Source: an uncultured Prevotella sp.
GTDB taxonomy: Bacteria > Bacteroidota > Bacteroidia > Bacteroidales > Bacteroidaceae
DNA: 64,000 nt
Assembly (NCBI GenBank): GCA_905233825.1
Contig: CAJOFE010000010.1
Coordinates: forward strand, 1-64,000
Direction of reading: 5' to 3'
This document shows, piece by piece, positions 1 through 9,003 of the stretch. Within the stretch, counting starts at the first letter, position 1. Every line of letters begins with the position of its first letter. The position numbers were made by a program, and so were the translations under genes. Under the pieces are notes generated by a model. The model did not search any database and was not told the DNA's origin. It worked only from the letters and a program-made list of their open reading frames with translations.

Positions 1-88
1 TGGTGACGGCGGTCACTTCCACGACGGAAAAGAGAGGGGTGGTCTTCACTTTTTTATCTCGACTGTTGTATAATTCAAGTTTTTTATG

Positions 89-96
89 TAAGTTTG
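89..96 (+). promoter_or_regulatory. -7 promoter box (TAAGTTTG)
   Basis: TAAGTTTG matches the Bacteroidetes TAnnTTTG box and lies 36 bases before the ATG of the BspA-type fragment. No clear TTTG -33 box is seen at the usual distance. Confidence 0.45.
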
Positions 97-132
97 CAGG
101 CGAATCAGTCAAACAAACTAGAACTTTACCCA

Positions 133-408
133 ATGACGAAGAAAAACAGATTCTGGAGCATCGCCCTCCTCACCCTGCTCTTCAGCATGACAGGCACCAA
201 AGCCTTCGCCTATGACTTCGCTGTTGAGAATGAAGATGGCGTCACCATCTATTATAATTATATCAATGATGATGCGGAGTTGGAGGTGACATACAGATAT
301 AGTGGTGGATATTCTGGCGTAGTGATCATCCCAGATGAGGTAACCTATATGAATCGAACTAGAAAGGTGACCAGCATCGGCGATCGGGCGTTTTGTGAAT
401 GTATCTAA
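133..408 (+). pseudogene. Truncated BspA-type leucine-rich repeat surface protein
   Basis: The ATG at 133 begins a clear signal peptide (KKNR, a hydrophobic core, then AFA before YDF). The mature part resembles the N-terminus of BspA/LRR_5 proteins: a short beta-rich lead ending in IPDEV, then one repeat start with TSIGDRAFCEC. Translation stops after only 92 residues, directly after the conserved Cys of the first LRR, where normal family members continue for hundreds of residues. The in-frame ATG at 94 would put a polar stretch before the signal peptide, so 133 is preferred. The ORF at 62926 stops at the same repeat position with the same following bases. I infer a broken gene, though secretion of a short peptide cannot be excluded. 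Confidence 0.65.
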
Positions 409-746
409 AAGCGCACCATATCGTAGTGCCTTTAAGGTTTATTTAGAGGAAATTGATTACTACGCAACAAAAGCAAAACTTATTTGCGGATTTTTGTTTC
501 GAACGGGAGTATCTTAGAGAGTTTTATCTCAAAGACACGAATAAGTGGGCAAATCGCGTGTTAAACGGATAGCGGCCTCTTTTTTCAAACGAGCGGCCTG
601 CTATTTTCATTTAGGAGGGCGCTATTTTCAACGAGCGACGTGCTTTTTTCGTTTTGATGGCCTCTTTGGGGTAAAAAGATGCCTTCTTCAGGGCCAAAAG
701 GTGCCTTCTTTATGCCTTGGAGAAGGCATCTGTTTTCATAAGCTTT

Positions 747-772
747 GCGCGCGCGCACGCACGCGCGCACAC
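747..772. repeat. Alternating purine-pyrimidine tract in IR-L
   Basis: Twenty-six bases of strictly alternating G/A and C/T (GCGCGC…CACGCAC… CGCGCACAC), a sequence type able to form Z-DNA. The partner tract in IR-R (61121-61153) differs in bases but keeps the alternation. Confidence 0.6.
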
Positions 773-855
773 TTAAATTTTATCAAGGAAAATCTGCACT
801 TCTGTTACAGCTCGTTGTAAACTGCTGCCTGACAATGAGATAGATAGGTGCAGAT

Positions 856-1038
856 ATGGTGACAATAGTGACAGATATTCTGATTTTTGGCCTCAAAAGC
901 TGCATTTTTTTGAAGAAAAACGATGAAAAAAGTTCAAAAACATTCAAAATCGGACTGAAAAACAGCTAAATTTCCCTGTTTTTACCCCCAAATTCGGTGT
1001 TTGAGAGTAAAAATGTGACAGAAAATCTCAAAAAATGA
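856..1038 (+). pseudogene. Decayed small reading frame inside IR-L
   Basis: An ATG opens a frame beginning MVTIVTDILIFG, which is open for 60 codons in the other repeat copy (61035-60853, minus strand). Here the codon matching CAA is TAA (967-969), so it stops after 37 codons; the same frame resumes and ends at the same TGA. The predicted peptide is Lys-rich with a hydrophobic N-terminus and resembles nothing I recognise. It may only be a by-product of nucleotide-level conservation in the repeat. Confidence 0.3.
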
Positions 1039-1245
1039 GCAAAAAACAGAAATATCCGCAAAAAGTTTTATGGACGCATCTACCCTGATCCTTCCAGAAG
1101 AAGGGGAGTTCTAAAATTACTTTTCCTTTTGGATTTCGCTCACTTATTGGATAAATTTGGCTTTGCCGCTTGGCTTTCGATTTACAATTCTCACGTTCGA
1201 CAAAAGAAAATATTTCTTTTGTGCGCGTATATCCAAAAAAAGTTG

Positions 1246-1253
1246 TACCTTTG
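1246..1253 (+). promoter_or_regulatory. -7 promoter box (TACCTTTG)
   Basis: A perfect TAnnTTTG box 22 bases upstream of the lipoprotein ATG at 1275. A TTTG lies at 1218-1221, but its 24-base spacing is longer than usual. Confidence 0.6.
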
Positions 1254-1274
1254 CAACTCAAAAAAAGGAATGAG

Positions 1275-2075
1275 ATGAAACGTATATGCTATGCGCTGGC
1301 CCTGATGATGATGCTGACGACGGGATGCTCTGACGGGAAAGGCAAGGAGAAGACGGCCATGGAAGAGCCCGAGGAGGAACCGCTGCCAGAAAGGTTTGAG
1401 AACGACGACTTGCCCAAAGCTGCCGACGAGTTGTTTAATGACTTCGTGTATTACTTCGCAAGCAACGAGCAGTTGCAACGCCGTCGCATCATGTTTCCCC
1501 TGAAAGTGAACGACGAGATGGTGGAGGAACAGGAATGGCAGATGGAGCCCTTCTTCATGAATGCCGGCGAATATACCCAGATATTCGATGCCCCCGAGCA
1601 ACGGGAACTGGCTAACGATACGACCATCGACAAGGTCTTTATCGAGAAGATATTCCTGGCGAAAGACTCCGTGAGGCAATATGCCTTCGACCGCGACAAC
1701 GGACGTTGGCAGATGACTGGCATCGAGGACCTGCGCCTGAAGGATAACCCCTACGCCACTTTCCTCGCTTTCTATCAGGAGTTTGCCTCTGATTCTGCCT
1801 TCCAGCAGAAGAGTCTGACAGACGAGATTGAGTTCTCGAGCCCCGATCCTGATGATGAGTCAGCCATGATGGAGGGTTTCATCACCCCCGACTCGTGGGA
1901 GGCCTTTGCCCCTGAGCTGCCCCAGGACAGCATATATAATATTGTATATGGGAAGCAGAATGCACGGGCCAAGGAGAAGATTTTCGTCATCTGCGGCATA
2001 TCGAACGGCCTGGAGATTGAGCTGACGTTCCGTCAGGAGCGAGGAAAATGGAAGTTAGCAAAACTGACGGAATGA
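1275..2075 (+). CDS. DUF4348-type lipoprotein
   Basis: The ATG at 1275 gives a short lipoprotein signal (hydrophobic run, then TTGC with the lipid Cys at residue 17), followed by an acidic linker (MEEPEEEPLPERF). The domain with ADELFNDFVYYFASNEQLQRRR and FFMNAGEYTQIFD matches my recollection of DUF4348 proteins of Bacteroides and Prevotella, whose function is unknown. Upstream in-frame codons would place a charged stretch before the signal and overlap the promoter, so 1275 is chosen. The stop overlaps the murB start (ATGA), suggesting one operon and translational coupling. It is probably anchored to the inner or outer membrane, facing the periplasm. Confidence 0.75.
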   Translation: MKRICYALALMMMLTTGCSDGKGKEKTAMEEPEEEPLPERFENDDLPKAADELFNDFVYYFASNEQLQRRRIMFPLKVNDEMVEEQEWQMEPFFMNAGEYTQIFDAPEQRELANDTTIDKVFIEKIFLAKDSVRQYAFDRDNGRWQMTGIEDLRLKDNPYATFLAFYQEFASDSAFQQKSLTDEIEFSSPDPDDESAMMEGFITPDSWEAFAPELPQDSIYNIVYGKQNARAKEKIFVICGISNGLEIELTFRQERGKWKLAKLTE

Positions 2076-3121
2076 GGGACGAGCGCAACTATAGCCTGCT
2101 GGCACATAACACTTTCGGCATCGATACATGTTGCCAGCGTTTCCTGGAATACAGCAACAAGGAAGAATGTAAGGCTGTGGCCAGCATGCTGCGTGACGAG
2201 CAGTTGCCCTTCCTAATTATTGGTGCCGGGAGCAACCTGCTGCTGACACAAGACTATCCGGGCATCGTGGTACATTCGGCCATCAAGGGCATCACTCTTT
2301 ACGACTCGCCTCTTACCTCTCACTATTCACTACTCACATGCGGTAGCGGCGAAAACTGGGACGACGTGGTGGCATGGACCGTAGGCTTGGGATTCGGCGA
2401 CTTGGTGAATCTCTCGCTCATCCCTGGCGACGTGGGGGCTTCAGCCGTACAGAATATCGGGGCATACGGAGCTGAGGTGTGTCAGTTTATCCGCGAGATA
2501 AAGGCCATCGAGATAGCTACGGGCAACGAGGTGGTCATCACGTGCGAGGAGTGCCATTATGACTATCGCGAAAGCCGTTTCAAGCATGAATGGAAAAACC
2601 GCTATCTCATCACCCATGTCACCTATGAGCTACATCGTGACAGTAAGCTCAACATAGCATACGGCAACATACGCACAGAATTAGACCGTCAAGGCATTGA
2701 CGCCCCCACCCCACAGCAGTTGCGCGACACCATCATCGGCATCCGTCGGGCGAAGCTGCCCGAGCCGTCGGAACTGGGAAATGCAGGCAGTTTCTTCATG
2801 AACCCCATCGTGAGCAAGGAGAAGTATGAAGAGCTGGCAGCACAATATGCACAGATGCCCCATTATACGATCACGAGGAGCAAGGAGGAAGGAGAAAGGA
2901 GCCTGGAACTGGAGAAAATTCCTGCCGGATGGCTGATTGACCAATGTGGATGGAAAGGTCGCGACATGGGGCGTGCCGGCGTTCACGACAAGCAGGCGCT
3001 GGTGCTTGTGAATCGAGGTGGAGCCACAGGCAAGGACATCGTTGCCCTTTGTCGGGCCATTCAGGAAGATGTGAGAAAGACATTCGGCATCGAACTGACG
3101 CCAGAGGTGAATATTGTTTAG
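2072..3121 (+). CDS. murB: UDP-N-acetylenolpyruvoylglucosamine reductase MurB
   Basis: MurB is the FAD enzyme that uses NADPH to reduce UDP-GlcNAc-enolpyruvate to UDP-MurNAc in cytoplasmic peptidoglycan synthesis. Visible family motifs are GAGSNLLL (residues 51-58), IPGDVGASAVQNIGAYGAE (from 117), YRESRF (from 165), GNAGSFFMNP (from 236; catalytic Ser about 240) and the C-terminal LTPEVNIV, whose Glu is the expected proton donor partner. The start at 2072 overlaps the upstream stop as ATGA; an ATG 24 bases earlier is less likely. Residues about 78-90 (DSPLTSHYSLLTC) form an extra loop encoded by a degenerate TCAC-type repeat, absent from MurB sequences I know. The length, 349 residues, is normal. 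Confidence 0.95.
   Translation: MRDERNYSLLAHNTFGIDTCCQRFLEYSNKEECKAVASMLRDEQLPFLIIGAGSNLLLTQDYPGIVVHSAIKGITLYDSPLTSHYSLLTCGSGENWDDVVAWTVGLGFGDLVNLSLIPGDVGASAVQNIGAYGAEVCQFIREIKAIEIATGNEVVITCEECHYDYRESRFKHEWKNRYLITHVTYELHRDSKLNIAYGNIRTELDRQGIDAPTPQQLRDTIIGIRRAKLPEPSELGNAGSFFMNPIVSKEKYEELAAQYAQMPHYTITRSKEEGERSLELEKIPAGWLIDQCGWKGRDMGRAGVHDKQALVLVNRGGATGKDIVALCRAIQEDVRKTFGIELTPEVNIV
2304..2338. repeat. Degenerate short-period repeat within murB
   Basis: About 35 bases made of loose copies of (T)CTTAC/TCAC-type heptamers, in frame inside murB. The same style of array occurs inside fbp (56089-56127), and a related one inside the ATP-grasp gene (22065-22103). Confidence 0.5.
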
Positions 3122-3135
3122 AGTTGGGAGTTGGG

Positions 3136-3903
3136 ATGAGGATTACCATTCTGGGAAGCGGAACATCGTGCGGGGTGCCTGTCATCGGGTGCCAATGCAA
3201 GGTTTGTCAAAGCGAACATCCGAAGGACAAACGCCTGCGTTGCTCCATCCTCGTAGAGACGGACACGACACGCCTGTTGGTAGATTGCGGACCTGACTTC
3301 CGCCAGCAGATACTTCCTCAGCCTTTCCGCAAGATTGACGGCATCCTGATTACGCACTCACACTACGACCACGTTGGAGGCATGGACGATATAAGGCCCT
3401 ATTGCCGGTTTGGAGAGATTAATGTATATGCCGACCCATTGGCACGTAAGGGTATGCTGGAGATGCTGCCCTACTGCTTTGCCGAGAACCGCTATCCTGG
3501 CGTGCCTGCTATCGGGCTCCATGAGATTCATGCCGGCCAACCCATGACGATTGGCGATATTGACATCCTACCCGTCGAGGTGATGCATGGCAAACTGCCC
3601 ATCCTGGGCTACCGCTTCGGTAGCTTTGCCTATATTACCGACATGAAAAGTATTGCTGACGACCAACTACCCTTACTCGTTGGCGTTAAGACACTTATCG
3701 TAAATGCGCTCCGCTTCGACAAACCCCATCATTCCCACCAGTTGGTGGATGATGCGATGGCCTTTGCACGCAAAGTGGGTGCGCGCCGAACGCTACTCAC
3801 CCACCTCTGTCATGACATAGGACTGCACGACGAGGTGAACCTCAAGCTGCCAGAAGGTGTTGAGCTGGCCTACGACGGACAGGTGTTAGAACTCGGTGAA
3901 TGA
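3136..3903 (+). CDS. PhnP-like metallo-beta-lactamase-fold phosphodiesterase
   Basis: A 255-residue MBL-fold hydrolase. It has the metal motif HSHYDH (residues 74-79), preceded by LVDCGPDF, and an N-terminal GSGTSCGVP. A CxCxxC cluster (Cys19, 21, 24) matches the structural zinc site of E. coli PhnP, the phosphoribosyl 1,2-cyclic phosphate phosphodiesterase. The later His in LPVEVMHG and the C-terminal LLTHLCHD supply further metal ligands. No phn genes are near, so a broader cyclic-phosphodiester or nucleotide role is possible. It starts 14 bases after murB, probably in the same operon; a longer in-frame start inside murB has no support. Its last 18 bases overlap the convergent cdd gene. Confidence 0.85.
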   Translation: MRITILGSGTSCGVPVIGCQCKVCQSEHPKDKRLRCSILVETDTTRLLVDCGPDFRQQILPQPFRKIDGILITHSHYDHVGGMDDIRPYCRFGEINVYADPLARKGMLEMLPYCFAENRYPGVPAIGLHEIHAGQPMTIGDIDILPVEVMHGKLPILGYRFGSFAYITDMKSIADDQLPLLVGVKTLIVNALRFDKPHHSHQLVDDAMAFARKVGARRTLLTHLCHDIGLHDEVNLKLPEGVELAYDGQVLELGE

Positions 3904-4359
3904 CAACGGCATGAGATGCCTGATGCCATCCATCACATACACACATTTCTTTCCGTAGAGCAGAATGCGCAAGGGACGGCCATAGCGCGTCTCCGTCTCG
4001 ATGATTACCTGCCGGCATGTGCCACAGGGCGACACCGGTTCCTCCGTCAGCTCGCCTGTCGTATCACGTGCAGCAATAGCCAGCGTGGTCGGAGCCACCT
4101 CCGGATATTGGGCCCCAGCAGCAAAGATGGCCGAACGCTCGGCACACAAACCAGCAGGAAAAGCAGCATTCTCCTGATTGCAGCCGGGAAGCACCTGTCC
4201 GTTCTCCAGCAATAATGCAGCTCCCACATGGAAGCCGGAATACTTGGCATAGGAGCGACTTGTAGCCTCGATGGCATCGTTGAGCAACTGCTGTTCCTGA
4301 GCACTCAGCTCATCCATCTGACACTCATAGATAGACGGTCGGATTTCTAAATCTCTCAT
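3886..4359 (-). CDS. cdd: Cytidine deaminase
   Basis: Converts cytidine and deoxycytidine to uridine and deoxyuridine for pyrimidine salvage in the cytoplasm. The zinc site is complete: CAER (residues 72-75; Cys ligand and catalytic Glu) and PCGTCRQ (from 111; two Cys ligands). YSGFHVGAAL and GCNQENAAF fit the substrate-binding region. At 157 residues it has the size of the small tetrameric class. Its ATG overlaps the uvrA stop (ATGA), so it is coupled to uvrA, and its 3' end overlaps the convergent PhnP-like gene by 18 bases. Confidence 0.93.
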   Translation of the reverse strand: MRDLEIRPSIYECQMDELSAQEQQLLNDAIEATSRSYAKYSGFHVGAALLLENGQVLPGCNQENAAFPAGLCAERSAIFAAGAQYPEVAPTTLAIAARDTTGELTEEPVSPCGTCRQVIIETETRYGRPLRILLYGKKCVYVMDGIRHLMPLSFTEF

Positions 4360-7244
4360 AGCTTTGGTTTTAAGTATTTTCCTGTTATGCTTTCCTTACA
4401 TTGTGCCACCTCTTCCGGAGTACCCGCACAGACCAGGTTGCCACCCTTGTCGCCACCATCAGGCCCCAAGTCGATGATATGGTCGGCCTGGCATATCACA
4501 TCCATGTTATGCTCGATGATGACAATGGTGTGTCCCCGTTCTATGAGGGCATTCATAGCATCCATAAGACGGCGTATGTCGTGGAAATGTAGTCCTGTTG
4601 TAGGCTCGTCGAAGATGAACATGGTGGGATCCTGACGCTCCAGTCCAATGAAGTAGGCCAGCTTCACGCGTTGGTTCTCACCACCCGAAAGGGTGCTCGA
4701 ACTCTGGCCGAGCTTGATATAGCCAAGTCCCACGTCTTCCAATGTCTTCAGGCGCCTGACGATTTGCGACCTGAGATTTGTGATGGTTGATTTGGAATGC
4801 TCCTCTTGCTCCCTTCCAAAGAACTCGATAGCCTCGGAAACGGTCATGTTGAGCACATCGTCGATGTTTTTTCCCTCAAAGCGCACGTCAAGGATATCCT
4901 GCTTGAAGCGATGTCCATGACAGGCCTCACACTCCAAGACGAGGTCGGCCATGAACTGCATCTCTACGGTAACAGTACCGGCGCCCTTACATTCGTCGCA
5001 ACGTCCTCCATCGGCATTGAACGAGAAATACTGCGACGTGAAGCCCATCTGCTGCGACAAGGGCTGCTCGGCATAGAGGTCGCGTATGGCATCGTATGCT
5101 TTCACATAAGTAGCAGGATTTGAGCGGGTACTCTTGCCGATGGGGTTCTGGTCAACGAACTCTATGCGCTTCACGGCATCTATATCGCCATCAAGGCCCG
5201 AGAACTCGCCTGGAGCGTCGCACATATCACCCATACGACGCTTGATGGCAGGATAGAGAATACCCTTAATTAGGCTCGACTTTCCTGATCCGCTGACGCC
5301 TGTGATTACGGTCATCACATTCAGCGGAATCTTCACGTCGATGCCTCGCAGATTGTTCATGCGGGCTCCCTTCACCTCGATATAGCGGTTCCAGGGGCGA
5401 CGGCTTGCCGGCACAGGCAGTTTGTCATCACCTGCCAGAAAGCGAAGGGTATGTGACTGGGGATGCTCTTTCAGCAGTTGCTCAATAGAAGTGCCATCAT
5501 CCATGTTGCCTGCATAGACAATCTCGCCACCTAAGCGTCCGGCATCGGGGCCTACGTCAATAAGATAGTCGGCAGCACGCATGATCTCCTCGTCGTGCTC
5601 CACCACTACGACGGTATTTCCCAATGCCTGCAACTCCTTCAGGACCTTAATCAAACGGGCCGTGTCGCGTGAGTGAAGACCGATGCTGGGCTCGTCGAGA
5701 ATATAGAGAGAACCTACGAGCGAAGAACCTAACGACGTACAAAGGTTGATGCGCTGGCTTTCACCTCCAGATAGCGAATTGGAAAGACGGTTCAACGTGA
5801 GGTAGCCCAGTCCCACATCCAACAGGAACTGCAGACGGCTTTTCACCTCAACCAGCAAGCGCTTGCCTACCTCTGCGTCATGTTCCGACAGCTGCAACTG
5901 AGAGAACCATTCCTGCAACCTGACGACAGGCATCTGCACCAGATCAGTAATGCTGCGGCCACCAATCTTCACATAATCGGCTTCAGGCTTCAAGCGCGTG
6001 CCGTGACACACAGGACAATCGGTCTTTCCACGGTAGCGGCTCAACATCACCCTATACTGAATCTTATACTGATTCTCCTTCACCATCTGGAAGAAAGCAT
6101 CGATACAGGGCTTTTCGTGAAGATCCTTCCCCTTATCGGAAGGAAGACCATGCCACAGCCAGTCCTTTTGCTGTTGGGTGAGTGCATAATAGGGTTCAAA
6201 GATAGGAAAGTCATCATTTGCCGCATGCTGAATGAACCAGTTCTTCCACTCGCCCATCTTCTCCCCATGCCAGGGAACGACGCAGCCGTCATAAACCGAT
6301 AGCGAGGTGTTAGGGATGACCAGATGCTCGTCTATGCCGATAATCTTTCCGAAACCCTGGCACTCGGGACAGGCGCCCATTGGAGAGTTGAACGAGAAAG
6401 TCTGGTCGGTAGGTTCCTCGAAGACGATGCCGTCAGCCTCAAAGCGTGTGGAGAAGTCATAGGTCAATCCCGATGGGAGAACCATCAGGCGCAGCTGACC
6501 CTGTCCCTCGAAGAATGCCGTCTCGGCAGAATCGACCAAGCGGGCAATCGTATCTTTGTCGTCAGAAGTGGAGAGACGGTCGATGACAAGATAAAGAGGA
6601 GCCTCCTCCTTCTCTCCCGAAGATGATGAATCCGAAGTCAGGCTTTCCAAATAATCCTCGATACGGACAATGTCGGTTACTACTCCTCCTCTTTTGGAAG
6701 GAGGGAGGCACCTGCTATATCCTTGCAGCAGGCAAGCTTTCAGCTGCTGTTCCATCGTACGCCCTTCGGGCACTACGAGCGGAGCCAACAGCACGAACTT
6801 CGTGCCGTTCGAGAACTCCAGCATCTTCTGCACCACATCTTCCGTTGAATGTTTCTTCACCTCCTCTCCCGATACGGGCGAGAAAGTATGGCCGATACGG
6901 GCAAAGAGCAGGCGCAGGTATTCATATATTTCCGTCGAGGTACCTACGGTACTGCGCGGATTACGGGCTATCACCTTCTGTTCAATGGCAATGGCAGGAG
7001 GAATGCCGCGAATGAAATCGCACTCAGGCTTGTTCATGCGCCCTAAGAACTGGCGGGCATAGCTGGAGAGGCTCTCAACATAGCGCCGCTGTCCCTCGGC
7101 ATAAAGCGTGTCGAAGGCCAGCGACGATTTACCGCTACCGCTCACACCGGCAATAACGATGAACTTGCCATGAGGCAGGCGCACGTCCACATTTTTTAGA
7201 TTGTTTACGCGCGCGCCTTTGATTTCTATATATTCTGTATTCAT
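4356..7244 (-). CDS. uvrA: UvrABC excinuclease subunit A
   Basis: The damage-recognition ATPase of nucleotide excision repair. The 962-residue length and tandem ABC layout are standard. The first Walker A is GVSGSGKS (residues 33-40), followed by YVESLSSYARQFLGRM, and a second GVSGSGKSSL lies in the C-terminal half. Zinc-finger cysteines appear as CPECQGFG, CPVCHGT, CDECKGAG and CEACHGHRF. Both ABC signatures (LSGGESQR, LSGGENQR) and the Asp-Glu of each Walker B (LDEPSIGL, FDEPTTGL) are intact. It directly follows pepD with no gap and overlaps cdd, so the three form one minus-strand operon. Confidence 0.97.
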   Translation of the reverse strand: MNTEYIEIKGARVNNLKNVDVRLPHGKFIVIAGVSGSGKSSLAFDTLYAEGQRRYVESLSSYARQFLGRMNKPECDFIRGIPPAIAIEQKVIARNPRSTVGTSTEIYEYLRLLFARIGHTFSPVSGEEVKKHSTEDVVQKMLEFSNGTKFVLLAPLVVPEGRTMEQQLKACLLQGYSRCLPPSKRGGVVTDIVRIEDYLESLTSDSSSSGEKEEAPLYLVIDRLSTSDDKDTIARLVDSAETAFFEGQGQLRLMVLPSGLTYDFSTRFEADGIVFEEPTDQTFSFNSPMGACPECQGFGKIIGIDEHLVIPNTSLSVYDGCVVPWHGEKMGEWKNWFIQHAANDDFPIFEPYYALTQQQKDWLWHGLPSDKGKDLHEKPCIDAFFQMVKENQYKIQYRVMLSRYRGKTDCPVCHGTRLKPEADYVKIGGRSITDLVQMPVVRLQEWFSQLQLSEHDAEVGKRLLVEVKSRLQFLLDVGLGYLTLNRLSNSLSGGESQRINLCTSLGSSLVGSLYILDEPSIGLHSRDTARLIKVLKELQALGNTVVVVEHDEEIMRAADYLIDVGPDAGRLGGEIVYAGNMDDGTSIEQLLKEHPQSHTLRFLAGDDKLPVPASRRPWNRYIEVKGARMNNLRGIDVKIPLNVMTVITGVSGSGKSSLIKGILYPAIKRRMGDMCDAPGEFSGLDGDIDAVKRIEFVDQNPIGKSTRSNPATYVKAYDAIRDLYAEQPLSQQMGFTSQYFSFNADGGRCDECKGAGTVTVEMQFMADLVLECEACHGHRFKQDILDVRFEGKNIDDVLNMTVSEAIEFFGREQEEHSKSTITNLRSQIVRRLKTLEDVGLGYIKLGQSSSTLSGGENQRVKLAYFIGLERQDPTMFIFDEPTTGLHFHDIRRLMDAMNALIERGHTIVIIEHNMDVICQADHIIDLGPDGGDKGGNLVCAGTPEEVAQCKESITGKYLKPKL

Positions 7245-8696
7245 TCAGATTCTCTTCAGCACCAGCAGCAGGTGATCCCACACCATCTGCACGGTGGGAA
7301 TGAGCAATCGCTCATCGGGAGTATGGACATCGCGAAGCGTCGGGCCGAAGCTCACCATATCGAGATTTGGATAACGCTCCGAGAACAATCCGCACTCCAG
7401 TCCTGCGTGGATGCCACGTACTATAGGCTCCTTGCCGAACAGCTCCTTGTAGGTTTCTACTACTGTATCACGCAACTTGCTCTCGGCCCTCATCTTCCAT
7501 GCGGGATAGCCGTCGCTACTCCAAGCCTCGGCACCTGCCAGCTGGAAGGTTGCACGTATGGTGGCACACATATTGTCGAGTGCCGACATCACGTTGCTTC
7601 GCTGGGAAGAGAGGATGGAAATCTCCGTCTCCGAGGAGTGGATGGCTGCGATATTCGAGGAAGTCTCCACCATACCGTTCAGCTCAGGGTCCTGACAGAT
7701 GGCATACACGCCGTTGTCAATAGCCTGTAGCGCCCAAACGAAGTTGCGGGCCACCTGATCTTCGATGACAGGCTCGGCATCGGCACTCTCCATCGTCCAC
7801 ACCATCTGCGTGTCAGTCACATGGAATTCTTCCTCCACCTGTGCGGCAAAGATGTTCCAGTCGGCCTTCACGTTCTCCTTTACGGCATTGGGAACGGCGA
7901 TAACGAACTGACCGTCACGGGGAATAGCGTTGTGCAGCTTGCCCGAATGGAACTGTGCCAGACGTACGCCCTCATAGCTGTTCATGGTCTGGAACAGGAA
8001 ACGTCCCAGCAGCTTGATGGCATTGGCACGCTTCTTGTTGATGTCGTCGCCCGAGTGTCCGCCAGTCAGGCCTTTCAGCTGAGCCTGCAGGAAGAACGAG
8101 CCTGCGGGTGCCTCCTCACGCTGGAACGCGAACTTGGCCGTTGTGTTGCGACCACCGGCACACGAGACGAATATCTCGCCTTCATCCTCCGAGTCGAGGT
8201 TGATAAGATAGTCACCCGTCATGAAGCCTGCCTTCATGCCCTCGGCACCACTCAGTCCTGTCTCTTCATCGCGGGTGAAGACACACTCCAACGGGCCGTG
8301 CTCAATATCATCGGCCTCAAGGATAGCCAGCTCTATGGCACAGCCAATACCATCGTCGGCACCAAGCGTCGTTCCCTTGGCACGCAGCCACTCGCCATCG
8401 ACATAGGTCTGGATGGCATCACGGTCGAAATCGAACTGCACATCCACCAATTTGTCGCACACCATATCCATGTGACTTTGAAGAATCACGGTCTTACGAT
8501 CCTCATATCCTTTCGAGGCAGGCTTGCGGATGATGACGTTGCCCGTCTCATCCACTTTCGTCTCTAATCCGTGGCTCTCGCCCCACCCTTTCAGGTACTC
8601 AATCATCTTCTCCTCGCGCTTGGAAGGACGTGGAATACTGTTAATCTTTGCAAACTGCTCGAACACCGAAGCTGGTTTTAGGTCGTTTTTATTCAT
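7245..8696 (-). CDS. pepD: Aminoacyl-histidine dipeptidase (PepD, M20 family)
   Basis: A 483-residue cytoplasmic metallopeptidase of the M20C type, which cleaves Xaa-His and other unspecific dipeptides. Family signatures: LQSHMDMVCDK (first metal His and the Asp), GADDGIG (bridging Asp), TRDEETGLSGAEG (catalytic Glu pair), NLDSEDEGEIFVSCAGG, and HAGLECGLFSE near the C-terminus. It opens the pepD-uvrA-cdd operon. A TACCTTTG promoter on the minus strand lies about 65 bases upstream (8760-8767). Confidence 0.95.
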   Translation of the reverse strand: MNKNDLKPASVFEQFAKINSIPRPSKREEKMIEYLKGWGESHGLETKVDETGNVIIRKPASKGYEDRKTVILQSHMDMVCDKLVDVQFDFDRDAIQTYVDGEWLRAKGTTLGADDGIGCAIELAILEADDIEHGPLECVFTRDEETGLSGAEGMKAGFMTGDYLINLDSEDEGEIFVSCAGGRNTTAKFAFQREEAPAGSFFLQAQLKGLTGGHSGDDINKKRANAIKLLGRFLFQTMNSYEGVRLAQFHSGKLHNAIPRDGQFVIAVPNAVKENVKADWNIFAAQVEEEFHVTDTQMVWTMESADAEPVIEDQVARNFVWALQAIDNGVYAICQDPELNGMVETSSNIAAIHSSETEISILSSQRSNVMSALDNMCATIRATFQLAGAEAWSSDGYPAWKMRAESKLRDTVVETYKELFGKEPIVRGIHAGLECGLFSERYPNLDMVSFGPTLRDVHTPDERLLIPTVQMVWDHLLLVLKRI

Positions 8697-8735
8697 TTTT
8701 AATGTTTAAATTTAAGTGATTCGAATTTTATTGTT

Positions 8736-8767
8736 TAACTTTGCACCCGAAAATCGGGCCAAAGGTA
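8736..8767. promoter_or_regulatory. Face-to-face promoter pair between pepD and the nhaD-pfkA operon
   Basis: TAACTTTG (8736-8743) points right toward the small membrane protein gene. CAAAGGTA (8760-8767), the reverse of TACCTTTG, points left toward pepD. The predicted start sites, near 8749 and 8754, are only a few bases apart, so the two polymerases would occupy overlapping DNA. Confidence 0.6.
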
Positions 8768-8773
8768 ATAAAA

Positions 8774-8986
8774 ATGGTTGAGAAAATCATCATTATCACG
8801 TTAATAATTGCTATCGCCATAGCATTTTTATGCGTAAAAGTGATTTTTCGGAGAAATGGAAGCTTCTCATCGCAGCATATCCACGACTCCAAAGCCATGC
8901 GTGAACGCGGTATCCATTGTGTCCTCGACCAGGATCGTGAGATGCGCACTCGCAGCCGCCTTGCAGTAAATGAAAAATCAAAATAA
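8774..8986 (+). CDS. Small conserved single-pass membrane protein
   Basis: Seventy residues. The first 25 are a hydrophobic helix (VEKIIIITLIIAIAIAFLCV), followed by a basic segment and a tail containing SKAMRERGIHCVLDQDREMR. Short proteins of this plan with RGIHCVxxQDxE are, to my recollection, conserved in Bacteroidales; the function is unknown. The ATG at 8774 is chosen because the helix starts there and the promoter lies 30 bases upstream. It is first in a probable operon with ompH-like, nhaD and pfkA (17-base gap). Confidence 0.7.
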   Translation: MVEKIIIITLIIAIAIAFLCVKVIFRRNGSFSSQHIHDSKAMRERGIHCVLDQDREMRTRSRLAVNEKSK

Positions 8987-9003
8987 AAACAACTTAAAGA
9001 AAA

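Larger units (their letters stand above)
478..1052 (+). repeat. Long inverted repeat, left copy (IR-L)
   Basis: This stretch matches the reverse complement of 60838-61457. Bases 831-890 equal the reverse complement of 61001-61060 exactly. Over 831-1050 the two copies align without gaps, and I count 14 mismatches in 220 bases. The rest aligns with gaps and shares, in order, a TTTCGAAC block, a GCGGCC block, a GCGACGTGCTTTTTTCGTTTTG block, GCCTTCT-type short palindromes and an alternating GC/CA tract. There are no transposase genes or obvious terminal repeats. The 409-1274 interval holds no convincing protein gene apart from a decayed small reading frame inside this repeat (856-1038). Confidence 0.85.

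Noticed and set aside
545..820. Open frames on both strands inside the left repeat
   Set aside because: They consist of palindromes and the GC/CA tract, have low-complexity translations, and are not kept in the matching part of the right copy.
1170..1274. Longer start of the DUF4348 lipoprotein
   Set aside because: The extension covers the TACCTTTG promoter and places a charged stretch before an evident lipoprotein signal.
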